Of a stretch of DNA of 64,000 nt, positions 1-11,343 are shown in pieces. The notes under the pieces are model-generated. The model was not told where the DNA came from and made no database searches. It was given only the letters and a program-made list of their open reading frames with translations. The DNA comes from Wurfbainia villosa. Taxonomy: Eukaryota; Streptophyta; Magnoliopsida; Zingiberales; Zingiberaceae. The position numbers and the translations under genes were made by a program. Each line of letters starts with the position of its first letter. Positions within the stretch are counted from its first letter, which is position 1. The stretch covers positions 12,739,647 through 12,803,646 of the forward strand of contig CM045988.1 of NCBI GenBank assembly GCA_025175895.1. The letters are read 5' to 3'.

Positions 1-1199
1 TGGTTTGGCGGCGTAAAGTCCAAGCGTGTGTCTTGGCAGCGTAAACCCAAATGTGCCTTGGCAGTATATACCAGCTTAGCATGACAATAGCCGATGAAAG
101 CACCTGAAGGATAGCGTATGGATGAATAAGTCATGGATGACTTGGAGGGATCCAATAGTCGTGAGGCTTACAGAGGTGGCTAGAAGACTTAGGTCTAGGC
201 TAAGGGTGGTCTAGCAAGTATGAGGGCATCATACTTAGGATTAAACCTCATGGTTGAGATTATTAGTCGACTGGGCTTTGGACCAGTCGATTGGTCAAGT
301 GTTTTGATACTTGGCAGCCGAGTTGACTCTGGGCAGTTGACTGAGATTATGACTAGACGACTGCTGTGAGTCGACTGAGATTATGACCAGACGACTGTTG
401 TGAGTCGACTGGTGTTCGACTGCGGCAAATAGCCTTGGTAATCGATCACCGGCATTAGGCGATCGATGATAGCGATCAAGCGCCATGGATGGCGATCAAC
501 TATTAGTGCTCGTAAGCGCCAGAGCCGTGATCGATCGGCTATGAGGTTGGCAGTCGACTGATGGGTAATGGCAATCGACTGCCAGTGTATCTGTTGGAAC
601 TTATCCAATGTGGATCGAGTTGTTGTCTCACAACGGCTACTGGAGCGGTCAATTGATGGTCTTGAGCAGTCGACTGCTAGGCAGAATCCAGCCCGAGTTA
701 CAACTTTAAAAGGAGCTCATGGAGAGGGATTTTTGCATGGTTCTTTGAGGCGATTTGGAGGGGATTTGCTGATGCAATCCAGACTTTCAAGGCTACTCTC
801 AAGCAACCAAAAGCAAGCATTCAAAGTTCTCTTGTAAAGTGATTTTCTTTACTTGTATTGCATTTCATCTTTGTATTTACTTGTATTCATTGTATTACTG
901 TTTGTAATCACTTGTAAGAGGTTTCTCCACCTCCAACTTGTTGAGAAGGAGTGTTATTGGTTAGTGGTGGTGTATGCATCACTAGAGCTCATTCGAGCTC
1001 AATCCGTGGAGTAGGAACCCTAAGTTTCTGAACTACGTTATATTCGTGTGTTGTGATTGTGCTTGTTGTTGTGTATTTATTTTTATCATCATATATTCCA
1101 TTTCATACACTAACAATTTTAGCAAGCACGAACGTATTCCATCAAGCGAATCAAGACGTGACATTCACCCCCCCTCTAGCGCTCACCGATGTTCCTACA
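1..1199 (+). repeat. E1 5' LTR, left part missing
   Basis: The first bases match 22333 onward in the E1 3' LTR (for example GGCGGCGTAAAGTCCAAGCG), so the window opens inside the LTR. It ends in CCTACA just before the primer-binding site. Copies of the palindrome-like GTCGACTG motif run through 250-690. A weak TATA-like box (CTTTAAAAGG) lies near 703-712; the related inverted LTR has a better one (TTATAAAAGG near 23170, minus strand). The open frames here are not conserved between LTR copies and I do not regard them as genes. Confidence 0.85.
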
Positions 1200-1201
1200 A
1201 T

Positions 1202-1213
1202 TGGTATCAGAGC
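1202..1213 (+). promoter_or_regulatory. E1 primer-binding site (initiator tRNA-Met)
   Basis: TGGTATCAGAGC follows the LTR end by two bases. This is the usual minus-strand primer site of plant copia and chromovirus elements and fixes the LTR end at 1199. Confidence 0.9.
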
Positions 1214-1285
1214 TATGAGCTCTTCATCGGCTTCACATCCGAGGGAGCAAAGGCGCTAGATGGCAAGATGGATCTTTAAGAGAGA

Positions 1286-2464
1286 TTGGGCGATGACATA
1301 GCAATTCTACCCGCCTTCGACCACAAAGATTTCACATATTGGAAAGGTAGGATGGAATATTTCCTAATGTCCACTATAGAAAATTGGTTTGCCATGATCA
1401 TAGGATTCGATGCTCCGAGGGGAAAGAATGGAGAAATCCTTAAGATGAAGAGGTGGACCGAGGAGCAACAATAAAAATTTGAGACAACCATTAAGGTAAC
1501 AAAAATGTTTGTAAATTTGATACCTAACGATATTTTTTCTAGATTAAGAAGTTATAGGGATGCTAAGGAGTTGTGGAACAAGTTGGTCAAGTTCCACGAA
1601 AATCCCAAACCGATCCAAGAAGACTCGGAAGAGGAAGAATAATCCTCATCCTCCCAAGCTCAAGAAGAAGAAATTACATCATCTTTATCCCAAGAGCTTG
1701 AGGATTTGGAGGTTGATAAGGAATCAACATCCAGATCGGAAGAGGTGGAAGTGGTAGAAGAAGCCTCCACCTATAGGATTGAGGGGGAGGAAGTTAGATC
1801 ACCGGAGCCGAAGCAAGAGCAAGAAGTAGCTTCAACCTCCAGAAGAAGTGAAGAATCAACTATGGCACTGACCACCATTCACCTAGGTAACTCAAACACA
1901 TGTGTTAATAATAAAATTCATATAATATATTTTGAGTGTAGGAAAGCCGGACACTACAAGAGCAAATGTTCGAAACGGGTCAAGAAGACAGCACAAGTCG
2001 TGCCAAAGGCCAAGGAACCCGGTCCCCCAACAATTAAAAACAAAGAGCACATCATTTGCTTCAAATGTCAACAAAAAGGGCATTATAGGAGTCAATTCCC
2101 TAGGGGGAAGAAGAAGGTCCAAGGAGGAGCTACACATGTAGGTGGAGCTTCTAAAGCTAACCCTAAGGTATATTTTAGTAATGCACCTTCTAGTTTTAAT
2201 GTCAAAAAGCATACTCGAAATAATTTAAATACTCTTGCTATTGTTCATGAAAAGCATGCTAGGAATAACAAATACTATTGCCTAGGTTCTAAGAGTCTCA
2301 ATTTTAGAAATAAGGAGAATTTTAGGACTAATAACCCTAAGAAAATCCTACCTAGGGAAACTATTAAGAAGATAGAAGACCATCTAGGCTTTAATCCCAA
2401 AATTCATAAACATATGGCAAGAAGAGCAAATCTACTCAAGGAAATAATGGGTCCACCAAATTAG
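1286..2464 (+). pseudogene. gag: E1 gag, broken by two stop codons
   Basis: Capsid/nucleocapsid protein of a SIRE-like copia element. One frame runs from ATG 1286 to TAG 2462-2464, interrupted by TAA at 1472-1474 and 1640-1642. The N-terminus (FDHKDFTYWKGRMEYFLMS) matches the start of the E6 gag (FDGSHFAYWKDRMKYYLMS). An acidic Glu/Ser-rich linker follows, then two CCHC zinc knuckles at about 1928-1969 and 2057-2098. Both knuckles are damaged: the first Cys of knuckle 1 is Tyr and the last Cys of knuckle 2 is Phe. The product could not bind zinc normally, so this copy is dead as a nucleocapsid gene. The start is chosen because it begins the recognisable gag domain; a start slightly upstream is possible. 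Confidence 0.8.
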
Positions 2465-3479
2465 AAAAATTAGAATTTGAAAATCAAGTTTTGAGGTCAA
2501 AACTTGAGAAGATGGAGAAGACCCTTAGGAAAATGCAAAATCAAATGCAAGGGTCAAATGGTAAAACTCTAGGATCTAGGAGTTAAAACCTAGGGTCTAG
2601 GAGGCAAGGCTCATCTAAGGGCAAGAGAGGTTTGGGTCACAAACCTAAGCCCAAGGAGACTTACATAGTGTTCCATTCGATTATGGAACACAATCTAGGT
2701 CTAGAAAAACCAAGGTCACAAGGGAAGTCATCCCTAGAGTTGACCATGGTATGTGCCTAGTGGCCAAGGTTTCCATGAAACATAGGGAAGCCACTAAGAA
2801 GGTTATAAGGGGAGTCACCCCTAGAGTTAACCTAGACAAGACCACAATGACCAAGGCTAACAAGCCTCGGAGGTTCATTAGGAGGGTATCTAGGGAGGGC
2901 ATCCCTTAGCAATACCTAGTAAACCCAAGGAGATCAAATAGGTATTGGGTTCCTAGGAGCGTGATTGATTCACGGTAAATGGGTTAGGATGTGCCAACCT
3001 TAAATGGATAGGTAGTTAACCTTACCTTGGTAAAGGTGGCACTTTAGGTCATTTTCAAGGTGTTGGGTACCTTGGAAATAAGTTTGATTATAATCCTAAA
3101 GGATTTTAGGATGTGCCAATATTATTTAAGAAGTTTGATAATTTGATCAAATTGGCACAATCTAGGTTTTAGAGGTCTTGGTGTGTCATTTTGGGTTTTT
3201 GGCACACTTGGAAGGTAAGTAGTAATATGGTAAAATGAATTTAATTCTAACAAATGGCAATTAACATTAAAATTTAGGTATTTGTATACCATTATATTTT
3301 ATTTGCCATGATTTGATTGTCATCTAACATGTCATGACATCATTCTTATTCTTTATCATATAAATGTCATGATTATGTTTAGAGGGCTTATCTTTTACGT
3401 CATGTGTATTTAGATTTAATAATATGTCATGACATCATGATTTTTGACAATACTTATTTATGTTATCATTTATGCCATG
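2465..3479 (+). pseudogene. E1 degraded gag tail and spacer
   Basis: A second frame, shifted relative to gag, reads a Lys/Glu-rich heptad-like stretch (KLEFENQVLRSKLEKMEKTL) from about 2464, with a stop near 2584. Near 2930-2970 a frame reads SNRYWVPRSVID, the same kind of motif as SNQYWVPKDQIHYVE at the end of the E5 gag. This marks the C-terminal end of a SIRE-like gag. From about 2990 to 3479 I see only AT-rich non-coding sequence up to the E2 insertion. No protease motif follows. Confidence 0.6.
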
Positions 3480-5300
3480 TGAAGGTCGGAGCTTCGCTTC
3501 CCACTTCAACTTGGTCACTTGTGCATGACGATCCCATCTTCGTCCCCAGATTAAAAAAAAATAATTCAAGACGATGATGGATTACCCAAGCAAATGATCC
3601 ATCATCGTGCTATTCGATTAGAGTGGTCTCTTGAACAAACTAGTTGTTCAAGCAACCTAACTCTTTTCCTCGACTAGCCGCGGAATAGATGATGTACGGA
3701 TCGCCGGTTTTTGTGTTTATCTTCGAGGTCCAAGTAAATTAGCCACATGCAATTACATACATCATACAAAGAAACAAAAGGAAACCAAATCAAGAATTAT
3801 ACCTCTTGTTTACCTCTTGGTCTTCTATCGTATGTCCTATCCTCCTCTTGGACGTTGTGTGGGAAACAATCCTCCAAGAGATGAAGCCTCCTAGATCACG
3901 TATCTTCTTTTCCTTGTTCGCTCCGAACAAAGGAATATAATAAGCTCCCTTCTTCTCCTATCTAGTTCCAGACACAAAACCTTTGGAGGAAGATCAAACC
4001 TCTTCCTACTCTTTGTTGTTGCCGCCGGCCACCAAGGAGAGGGAGATGGAGATGATGATGGCCGCCGGCCAAGAGCTCCAAGGGAAGAAAGCCTAACTCT
4101 TGCCGCCGACCAAGGGAGAGGATGAAGGTGGTGCACAGACAATGAGATGAGAGAAGGTGTGCCGCCCAAACCAAGGAAGCAAAACCCTAGGTAGGTTGTC
4201 GCCCAAACCAAGGAAGCAAAACCCTAGAACCACGTCTAGCCTCCCAAGCCTCTTACGCCAAAAACCAAAACCCTTGAACCAAAAATCTGATCCCACACCC
4301 AAGCCCTAGGCCCTCCTTTTATAGAGTTAGGCTTAAGCCTCCTTTAAATCTCCACCGTCGGATCTAGGCTTTCATTCTCCACCATCGAATCTAGGCTTTC
4401 ATGAAGTTTTTAATAGCCTACAATAGGGACCATGAGGAGGAGTTGGATCTTAGCCACCCAATGGATCCAACCCACATAAAATCCAATCCATTAATGATAA
4501 TCCATTCCATTAGAGGATTATCATTGATCTACCTCACCAACCCCCATAAATAAATATGGGCTCCATATATTAATTGTACAAATATCTCCCTATGTTTAAG
4601 ATATCGAATGTCCATCAATTAATTAATTTACTGACAATTAATTAATCAACATCTAACTCAATAAGTAGTACCACTCAACCTTATCATCATGTCGGACCAA
4701 GTCCACCTGCAGGGTTTACATGATGATCCTTATGAGCTCCTCAAGGGGACATCATCATCCTAATATATAGGACACGATTTTCTCCTATAATCAACAACAC
4801 ACCATATAAATAATATCATTTCCCAACTTACCGAGCCTATCGATTTAATCTATAAATCTCACCCATTGGTAAATCAAAGAAATAAATACTAAGTACATGT
4901 GCCCGTTATTATATCGGGATTAAGAGCATGTACACCATAATATCCGAGGTCCGATTCAATTATGTAGTCAATAATAAATCGAATCACCTCTAAGTCGGTC
5001 CTGCTCAATACACACAAAGTGTACTTGTATAATTTTATGGTCAAGACAAACCAATATCAAATCACACTACAACCATACCAATGGTTTGTCCAAAACCATC
5101 TCAGTTGTGAGCCTCTACTTATACTCTATAAGAAACTGATAACATGATCTCCCGTGTTACACTACACACCATGTTATCTACAATGTAATGTATCAGACAA
5201 TATGCATAACCATAAATATGCAAACAATGATCATGTGATTCTTATTTCAAAAATAAAGATGTTCATACAAAAGATAGACTTTTCAGTATACATCACAATA
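3480..5300 (-). repeat. E2 3' LTR
   Basis: Aligns end to end with 18665-20486, with scattered substitutions and small indels. On the minus strand it starts at 5300 (TG replaced by TA at this end) and finishes with ...CCTTCA. It carries the promoter near 4315-4324. The GC-rich GCCGGC stretches around 4020-4110 are the transcribed leader, not a gene. Confidence 0.9.
4315..4324 (-). promoter_or_regulatory. TATA box of the E2 3' LTR
   Basis: Minus-strand CTATAAAAGG, also present at 19502-19511 in the 5' LTR. It is followed downstream by an untranslated GC-rich leader and preceded by diverged CCGTCGGATCTAGG repeats like those in the E7 LTR. Confidence 0.7.
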
Positions 5301-5315
5301 ATCTCCCACTTATAC
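5301..5315 (-). promoter_or_regulatory. E2 polypurine tract
   Basis: Minus-strand GTATAAGTGGGAGAT directly upstream of the 3' LTR. The same tract, AAGTGGGAGAT, precedes the E7 3' LTR at 50131-50141. It primes plus-strand DNA synthesis. Confidence 0.8.
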
Positions 5316-5333
5316 TAAAAGACTATGTTGTCC

Positions 5334-6887
5334 TCATACTGTCATACATCTGATTCCCATTCCATCCACATGCCTATCAAAAGCTCTCGCTGGAAGGGCC
5401 TTAGTGAAAAGATCTACCAGGTTATCCTCTGATGCAATCTTAGCTATAACAACTTCTCCTCGCTTTACGATTTCTCGTATCAGGTGGTACTTGCACTCTA
5501 TATGTTTACTTGCCTTATGGGCTCATGGTTCCTTCGAGTTTGCAACTGCACCACTGTTATCACAATAAATTGTGATAGTTCTGGGAAAACCAGGAATCAC
5601 ATCCAAGTCCATCAAGCTGAGCCATACAACTTCTTTGGCCGCCTCAGAGGCTGCCACATACTCAACTTCCATGGTAGAGTCCATGCATTTCTTCTTGACA
5701 CTCCTCCATACAATGACTTCACCTCCCAAAGTAAACACAAAACCTGAGGTAGACTTATTGTTATCCCTATCTGATTGGAAGTCGAAATCTGTGTAACCCA
5801 CAGGGAGTAATTGATCTGCCTGGTATACCAGTATATAATCCCTAGTCCTTCTCAGGTACTTCAATATATGCTTTACCGCAATCCAATGTTCCTGTCTTGG
5901 ATTACTCTGATATCTGCTAACCATGCCCACGGCAAAGCAGATATCTGACCTCATAAATAACATAGCATACATGAGGCTTCCTACTGCCGAAGCATAAGGA
6001 ACCGCCTTCATCTCCTTTATCTCCTTTGATGTTCTAGGACACATCTCTTTAGATAAAGGTACTCCATGCCTAAAAAGTAGAAAACCTTTCTTGGAGTTCT
6101 GCATGCTAAAATAAGCTAAAATGGTGTCTATGTATGAAGCTTGAGATAAGCACAACATCCTTTTCCTGCGATCCCTTATAACCTTGATCCCAAGGATGTG
6201 TCCCACATCTCCCAAGTCCTTCATATCAAACTGTTTGGAAAACCATACCCTTACGTCCGATAACACCTTGACATTGTTTCCAATTAAAAAAATGTCATCT
6301 ATGTATAGTACAAGAAATACCACTATGTTTCCATCACATCTCTTGTATACACAAGACTCATCCGAACTTTGAATAAATCCATAAGACTGGATTACCTCAT
6401 CAAAGCGGATGTTCCAAGATCTCGAAGCTTGCTTCAATCCATAAATGGACCGATTAAGCTTGCACACAAGATGCTCTTTGCCCTTTGCAATGAATCCTTC
6501 TGGTTGCTTCATATAGATGTTTTCCTCAAGACTTCCATTAAGGAAAGCTATCTTGACATCCATCTGCCACACCTCATAATCCATATGAGCAGCAATACAT
6601 AAGAGAATCCAGATAGACTTAAGCATGGCCACTGGCGAAAAGGTCTCCTCATAATCGATACCCTCTTTCTGAGTATACTCTTTCACAACAAGCCTTGCTT
6701 TGAAGGTCTCAACCTTCCAGTCTATTCCTCTCTTTCTTTTGTAGATCCACTTGCATCCAAAGGTTTTTACACCATTGGGTGGTTCTACTAGCTCCCAGAC
6801 CTGATTTGAATCCATAGATTCTATCTCAGAATTCATTGTACTTTGTCAAGATACCGCATCGTTATCTTGGACTGCCTCGTCATATGT
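5334..6887 (-). pseudogene. pol: E2 reverse transcriptase and RNase H
   Basis: C-terminal half of copia pol. In order: the N-terminal RT segment VWELVEPPNGVKTFGCKWIY, the MDVKIAFLNGSLEENIYMKQ block, the catalytic YIDD box (LYIDDIFLIGNN), then RNase H with STSGFVFTLGG and MEVEYVAASEAAKE. Frame-true coding ends at TGA 5334-5336. Two internal stops lie in this part: TGA near 6843, where E7 has TGG, and TGA at 5523-5525, where the neighbouring frame in E7 has CGA. Both are C-to-T or G-to-A changes. No frameshift is present, so the domain content is complete but untranslatable as one protein. Confidence 0.88.
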
Positions 6888-7413
6888 CTAGGGATCAGGT
6901 TCATGTTCGCCAGGGACCAAATCAGAAGATTCTCCCAAGAACATAAATCTATTAGGCTGTCTAACAACCCTCCAACTACGATGAGGTATCACCTGTGTAT
7001 CCTCTGTTACACGTGGTGCAATCACTTGTGGTATATCCTCTTGTACCGGTGGTACTGAAGTAGTGACTTCCCCTCTCAATTCCTTCAGAACAATCTTACT
7101 CATGGGCTTGTGGTTCATCACATAGTCTTCCTCTAAAAATCTGGCGTTCATGCTAACGATCACCCTCTGATCTCTAGGACTATAAAACAAACCACCTTTC
7201 GTTCCTCTAGGATAGCCTACGAACATGCGCACTTCTGTACGAGGTTCCAACTTACCAGCATCTGCCTTCAGCACATGTGTTGGACTCCCCCAAATCTGAA
7301 TATGTCTCAGACTAGGCTTTCGCCCAGTCCACAATTCTGTAGGAGTAGAAGGCACTGATTTATATGGTACCAAGTTCAGAATATACACTGTCGTATCCAG
7401 AGCATACCCCCAG
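6888..7413 (-). pseudogene. pol: E2 integrase C-terminal part and linker to RT
   Basis: Continues the integrase after the E3 insertion: WGYALDTTVYILNLVPYKSV, then the HIQIWGSPTHVLKADAGKLE and VRMFVGYPRGTKGG blocks typical of the copia integrase C-terminus, then a variable linker. The frame joins exactly to 15752 and rightward when E3 plus its 5-bp duplication is removed. TAG at 6888-6890 is a nonsense codon; E7 has CGG there. The apparent open frame that starts at 7463 begins inside the E3 LTR and is an accident of the insertion. Confidence 0.85.
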
Positions 7414-8474
7414 TGTTGGTGCAAGGGCACTAGATAATCGAACCTTAGTTTTGATGATGACAAAGATTCAAAGTTAAGCTATTTTGTTATCTCATGTGAT
7501 ATGTTAAGTGTGCAGGAAGTGTTTAAGCTAAACCAAAGGTTGAGCGACACCCGGAGAATCTCGAGTCGAGAAACCGTGGTGGTCGGGAGACACCAAGAGA
7601 ATCTCGGAGAGTCAAGGAACCTCGGTGGTGACCGAAACTAAATGATAGGTCAAGAGGACCAAAGGTAAGCTCCGGGTGTGGAGCGGTGGTAAGGACGCAT
7701 CCTTGGTTAGAGGACAATCCTAGGCGTCGATCCGACTAAGGCTTTCGGAGGAATGCCGAAGTCGAGATCGGACAGTCAAAGGACTGTCACACTGCATGAC
7801 ATTATGCATCTATTGTGCTAACCTTGTGTTGCAGGAATTCTCAAGTGTAGCAGTCGACTGGAGATGTCATCAATCGACTGATTGTCATCAGTCGACTGCT
7901 AAGAGGATCAGTCGACTGATGACGACGAATCAGCCCAGTGCACAAGGTTAAAGAGATAGAGATTGATGCCACCACCTCAGGATAAGATAAGCTGCCACCT
8001 CAAGATAAGATCCACGAGTTTTGGATCTGGATCGGGACAAATTCCAAGGTGCAAATCTATAAAAGGAGGGGAGGACTCAAACCCAAATTCAAGAATCTCT
8101 CAAGTGTTCATGCTCTCTACAACGCTACTCCGACCGTGCGCCATCTTCTAATTAATTGTCGGTATTATTATTATATTTCTGTTCTTAATTTGTATAAGGA
8201 TCGGTAAGGTTGTTACTAGCCTTATAATCATTGTAATCGTCTTGTCTCTTACCTCCAACGAGGAAGAGACTTTTAGTGATTGTCCTTCAGAAGCGATCAA
8301 GGATCGTAGGGCCTTGGATTAGCAGCCAGTGGGCTATGAACCCAGTAAAAAAGCTTTGTGTCTTTCTTGTGTTTATCTTTTAGTTTTCTGCTGCGTACTT
8401 AGTTTTAATCATCGAAAAAGAAAAGTTTTAACGAACGCTATTCACCCCCTCTAGCATTTCATTTTGATCCAACA
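7414..8474 (+). repeat. E3 5' LTR
   Basis: Matches 11344-12340 plus 15676-15746 closely. It contains CAGTCGACTG-type motifs (7850-7925), a TATA box CTATAAAAGG at 8057-8066 and a leader ending in GATCCAACA. Internal sequence around 7540-7640 resembles the inverted complement of the E5 LTR near 58900-58960, linking the families. Confidence 0.9.
8057..8066 (+). promoter_or_regulatory. TATA box of the E3 5' LTR
   Basis: CTATAAAAGG followed by GAGGGG, repeated at 11988-11997 in the 3' LTR. Position in the LTR and conservation in both copies support a promoter role. Confidence 0.7.
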
Positions 8475-8476
8475 AT

Positions 8477-8488
8477 TGGTATCAGAGC
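8477..8488 (+). promoter_or_regulatory. E3 primer-binding site
   Basis: TGGTATCAGAGC two bases after the LTR end, complementary to initiator tRNA-Met as in the other elements here. Confidence 0.9.
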
Positions 8489-8638
8489 GGGGGTGCAACC
8501 ACTGATCGAGCATTTTTTTTCTTTATTTTTATTTTTATTTTTAATTATCTCCCACACTACTAATCCAAGACCAAGTCTTGGAACTTTTTGGTTTGTGTTT
8601 TTTTTGCGAGTATTGGAAGATCGTTGACCGAGCTAACC

Positions 8639-9328
8639 ATGGAAGAGTATTGCTCAACGCCTAAAGGTAACAATGTCAATTTAAATTTTAAATTCCATAT
8701 TATTTGCTTCAAGTGCAGGGAGAGAGGACACTATAAAAATAAGTGTCCTACTCGTAAGACTCGAACGACGCAATTGGCGGCAAAGGAGACACCGTTGCCA
8801 GGAGTCCGGAAGAACAAGGAGCACATTAAGTGCTTCGGGTGTGGAAGATTCGGTCACTACAAGAATCGGTGTCCGGAAAAAAAGGTTAGTAAAGTTAATA
8901 ATTTTGAAAAGTTGAATTTTAGAATAGTTGATAATGTAGATAAATTGTGTAATTGTTGTCAATTAATTAATACAATTAATAATTCAACTAATAAAAAATT
9001 AATTAATTCAGATTTAATTAGTTTAAATAATAATAATAACAATATCATAGAAGAAAATGATCAAATTAATCTAACATTTGATAAAATTAACCAAGAGATT
9101 AATCAAATTTTTAGTTTAATCAACATAGACCTAGATCAAGTCAAGGATAAAACAAACCTAGGACTTAATCGGAATAATCGAACCCTTGATCAGAATAATC
9201 AAACCATAGGACAGAATCATCAAATCCTAGATCTGATTAATCTAGATAATTCCGAATTAAAAAAATTCTATTTTGAAAAATTCAACTATAAAAAATTTGA
9301 AATTAACTTTAAAAAATTCCAAAGATGA
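8639..9328 (+). CDS. E3 nucleocapsid-like protein with two zinc knuckles
   Basis: A small gag remnant. The frame is open from 8588, but I prefer ATG 8639 (MEEYCSTPKG) because upstream sequence is leader. Two intact CCHC knuckles are present: CFKCRERGHYKNKC (8705-8746) and CFGCGRFGHYKNRC (8831-8872). They are followed by an Asn/Ile/Asp-rich tail. The capsid N-terminal domain seen in E6 and E1 gag is absent. Zinc knuckles of this type bind RNA in retroelement particles, so the protein could help package E3 RNA; that is inference. Unlike E1, all zinc ligands are kept while the rest of gag is gone. The tail ends at TGA 9326-9328, with further Asn-rich sequence out of frame behind it. Confidence 0.65.
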   Translation: MEEYCSTPKGNNVNLNFKFHIICFKCRERGHYKNKCPTRKTRTTQLAAKETPLPGVRKNKEHIKCFGCGRFGHYKNRCPEKKVSKVNNFEKLNFRIVDNVDKLCNCCQLINTINNSTNKKLINSDLISLNNNNNNIIEENDQINLTFDKINQEINQIFSLINIDLDQVKDKTNLGLNRNNRTLDQNNQTIGQNHQILDLINLDNSELKKFYFEKFNYKKFEINFKKFQR

Positions 9329-9906
9329 TTTAAATAATTCAAATAAAAATTCTACCTTTAAAAAATCTAATAATCTTATCTTAAATAATTCTAATAATAA
9401 TTCTATCTTTAAAAACTCTAGCAATCTTATTTTGAATAATTCTAATAATTCTACCTTAAAAAATTCTAATAATTTTAATAATTCTATTTTTAAAAAGTCT
9501 AATAATCTTATCTTAAAAAAATCTAATAATTCTACTTTTAAAAAGTCTAATAATCTTATCATGAAAAAGTCAAATAATATTAGCAAATAATATTATTTTG
9601 AAAAATTCTAATAATCCTATTTTAAATAATTCACAATCTAACTTAATTAAAAATTCAAAATTAGATAATCAAACAAATAAAATTAATTATAATAGAGTAC
9701 CATTTGATTATACACAAATTAATAATTTAGTAATTAAACCTTCAACTTTTAAAAATTCAACTAATAAATATGTAGACTTGGGTGACAAGTCTAAGCTAAC
9801 CAAAAATCAAGACACTAAAATTTGTAAACCTAACTATAATAAAGTATCTTATAACTATGGAACAAATAAAAGTCTACCCAAGAAAATAACCATTTCTTTA
9901 AATTGA
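8890..9906 (+). repeat. AT-rich Asn-codon repeat tract in E3
   Basis: Short imperfect repeats of AATAATTCTAATAA and AAAAATTCTA type. Several frames stay open and read poly-Asn/Lys/Ser (for example 9273-9590 and 9598-9906). This is low-complexity expansion of the gag tail region; the apparent proteins look like by-products of base composition. The 8639-9328 frame enters this tract. Confidence 0.75.
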
Positions 9907-11330
9907 TTGAATGTAGCTTGCTCATGCATACATATCATTATCTTACTTATTTTGTCATGTCATACATACTAGTTTTAAATTTACTCTCATAGAATGGTTA
10001 GATAGAAAATAATTAATTAATCTTGACAACATAGTATTAGGATGTGGTGAGATGATAGTACGTTAAGGAAACAAAGTCAAGTGTATCTGAGTTGGATAAG
10101 GAGTATCTAGCTTGGTGCATTTAACTAAGTGGAACTAACTGAAGCTACCTCACCCCATCCTAAACTAGTTAGACCAGGACATAACCCTAAGTGAATTAAG
10201 TGTGTAATTTCCTAAGTTGGCTTTGTCTAAGGAAGTGATCGTTGTTCCGATCAAAGAAGGCCCCTGTGTCTCGCCATGATCTGGAAGTCCTCTTTTGAAA
10301 TGTTCACTTAACTAACTAAAGGTTAAATCTGAATCTAACCCAAGATTAATTAATTTCTAAGGCATTAAATTAAATTCATCTCATAATACCTATAAGGATA
10401 ACTTGTTTGATCATGTAGAATGGGTGAGATGGTAAGGACAACAAATTAAAAATGGTTTTGAAAATGATTTCAAAATTTATATACACATAAATAGATTCTT
10501 AAAACTATTTTTATTAGTTTCCATGATTGTTGTGTGTAGTTATACGTAGTTTTCAAAACAACTATGCTTCTTAAAATGATGGTTAGTTGACCAATACTGA
10601 ACATCTAAATTCTTAGGTCAACTTTAGACACCTAGACCTTCTAGACACTTAAGTGAGCCTTCCTTGTGGCCAACAAGGATGTCCTAAGAGTTTGTCAGAC
10701 AAAAGGGGAGACCCTCTAGGTAAGCCTTCCTTGTGGCTAACAAGGATGTTAGGTTAAAGGGGGAGGTTCTAATTGGATAATCATCATAGAAGTTGTTAAA
10801 AAATATTTTTTTAAAAAAATCACAAATAATTTCTAAATTTAAATCCTTATTTTGATAATATGCCAAGGGGGAGAGAAGACTTAAGTTGGACAAACTTAGT
10901 ATCTAGCTACCTCTAGTTTGGCATAAAACCCAATAGACATGAGCCTTTAAAATATTTTTTTTAAAAAAAAATTCTTTCTCAAAATTTTATAACAATGTTA
11001 AAGGTCAGGGGGTCACATCCTAACCTAGGATATACATTGTTGGTGCAGGATCTAAAAACATAAACTCTTAAGTATTAAAGGGAGTTGAAAAATTCTATTT
11101 CTTGGCAACCTTAACAATGCACCTCTTATAAAGTTATTTTTGATATATGTCAAAGGGGGAGAGAGGATAAAGTTAAGAGGTTACTTACCTTTATTTTCCA
11201 AAATATAATTATTTTTCAAAACTCACCTAGGGTTAAGGGGGAGGTACTCTTAAAGGGGAGGTTTTGAAAAATGATTGTTTAATGCTTACTGCTTATTTTC
11301 TCTTAACTTTGAATTGGTTTGCTATAGATC
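9907..11330 (+). other. E3 non-coding spacer, homologous to the E5 gag-pol spacer
   Basis: No credible reading frame. The part at about 9980-10440 matches, in inverse orientation, the E5 sequence at about 57240-57730. Shared words include CCTAAGTTGGCTTTGTCTAA, GTTCCGATCAAAGAAGG and GTTTGATCATGTAGA. The remainder has repeated purine-rich AGGGGGAG phrases (about 10700-11340), resembling extra polypurine tracts, around short CCTTCCTTGTGGCCAACAAGGA repeats near 10650-10745. Confidence 0.75.
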
Positions 11331-11343
11331 AAAAAGGGGAGAT
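11331..11343 (+). promoter_or_regulatory. E3 polypurine tract
   Basis: AAAAAGGGGAGAT immediately before the 3' LTR, matching the polypurine tracts of E1, E5 and E6. Confidence 0.8.

Noticed and set aside
1202..1213. TGGTATCAGAGC elements as possible tRNA gene fragments
   Set aside because: Each occurrence (1202, 8477, 18651, 36092, 44203, 53305, 63074) lies one or two bases from an LTR end and is a primer-binding site; no cloverleaf surrounds them.
7414..7463. Start codon at 7463 for an apparent integrase fragment
   Set aside because: The first residues are read from the E3 LTR; the true integrase frame continues from 15752 and only begins again at 7413.
9273..9906. Asn/Lys-rich open frames that could pass for a low-complexity protein
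   Set aside because: AT-rich simple repeats inside E3, open on both strands at 9257-9590, with no start context or conserved motif.
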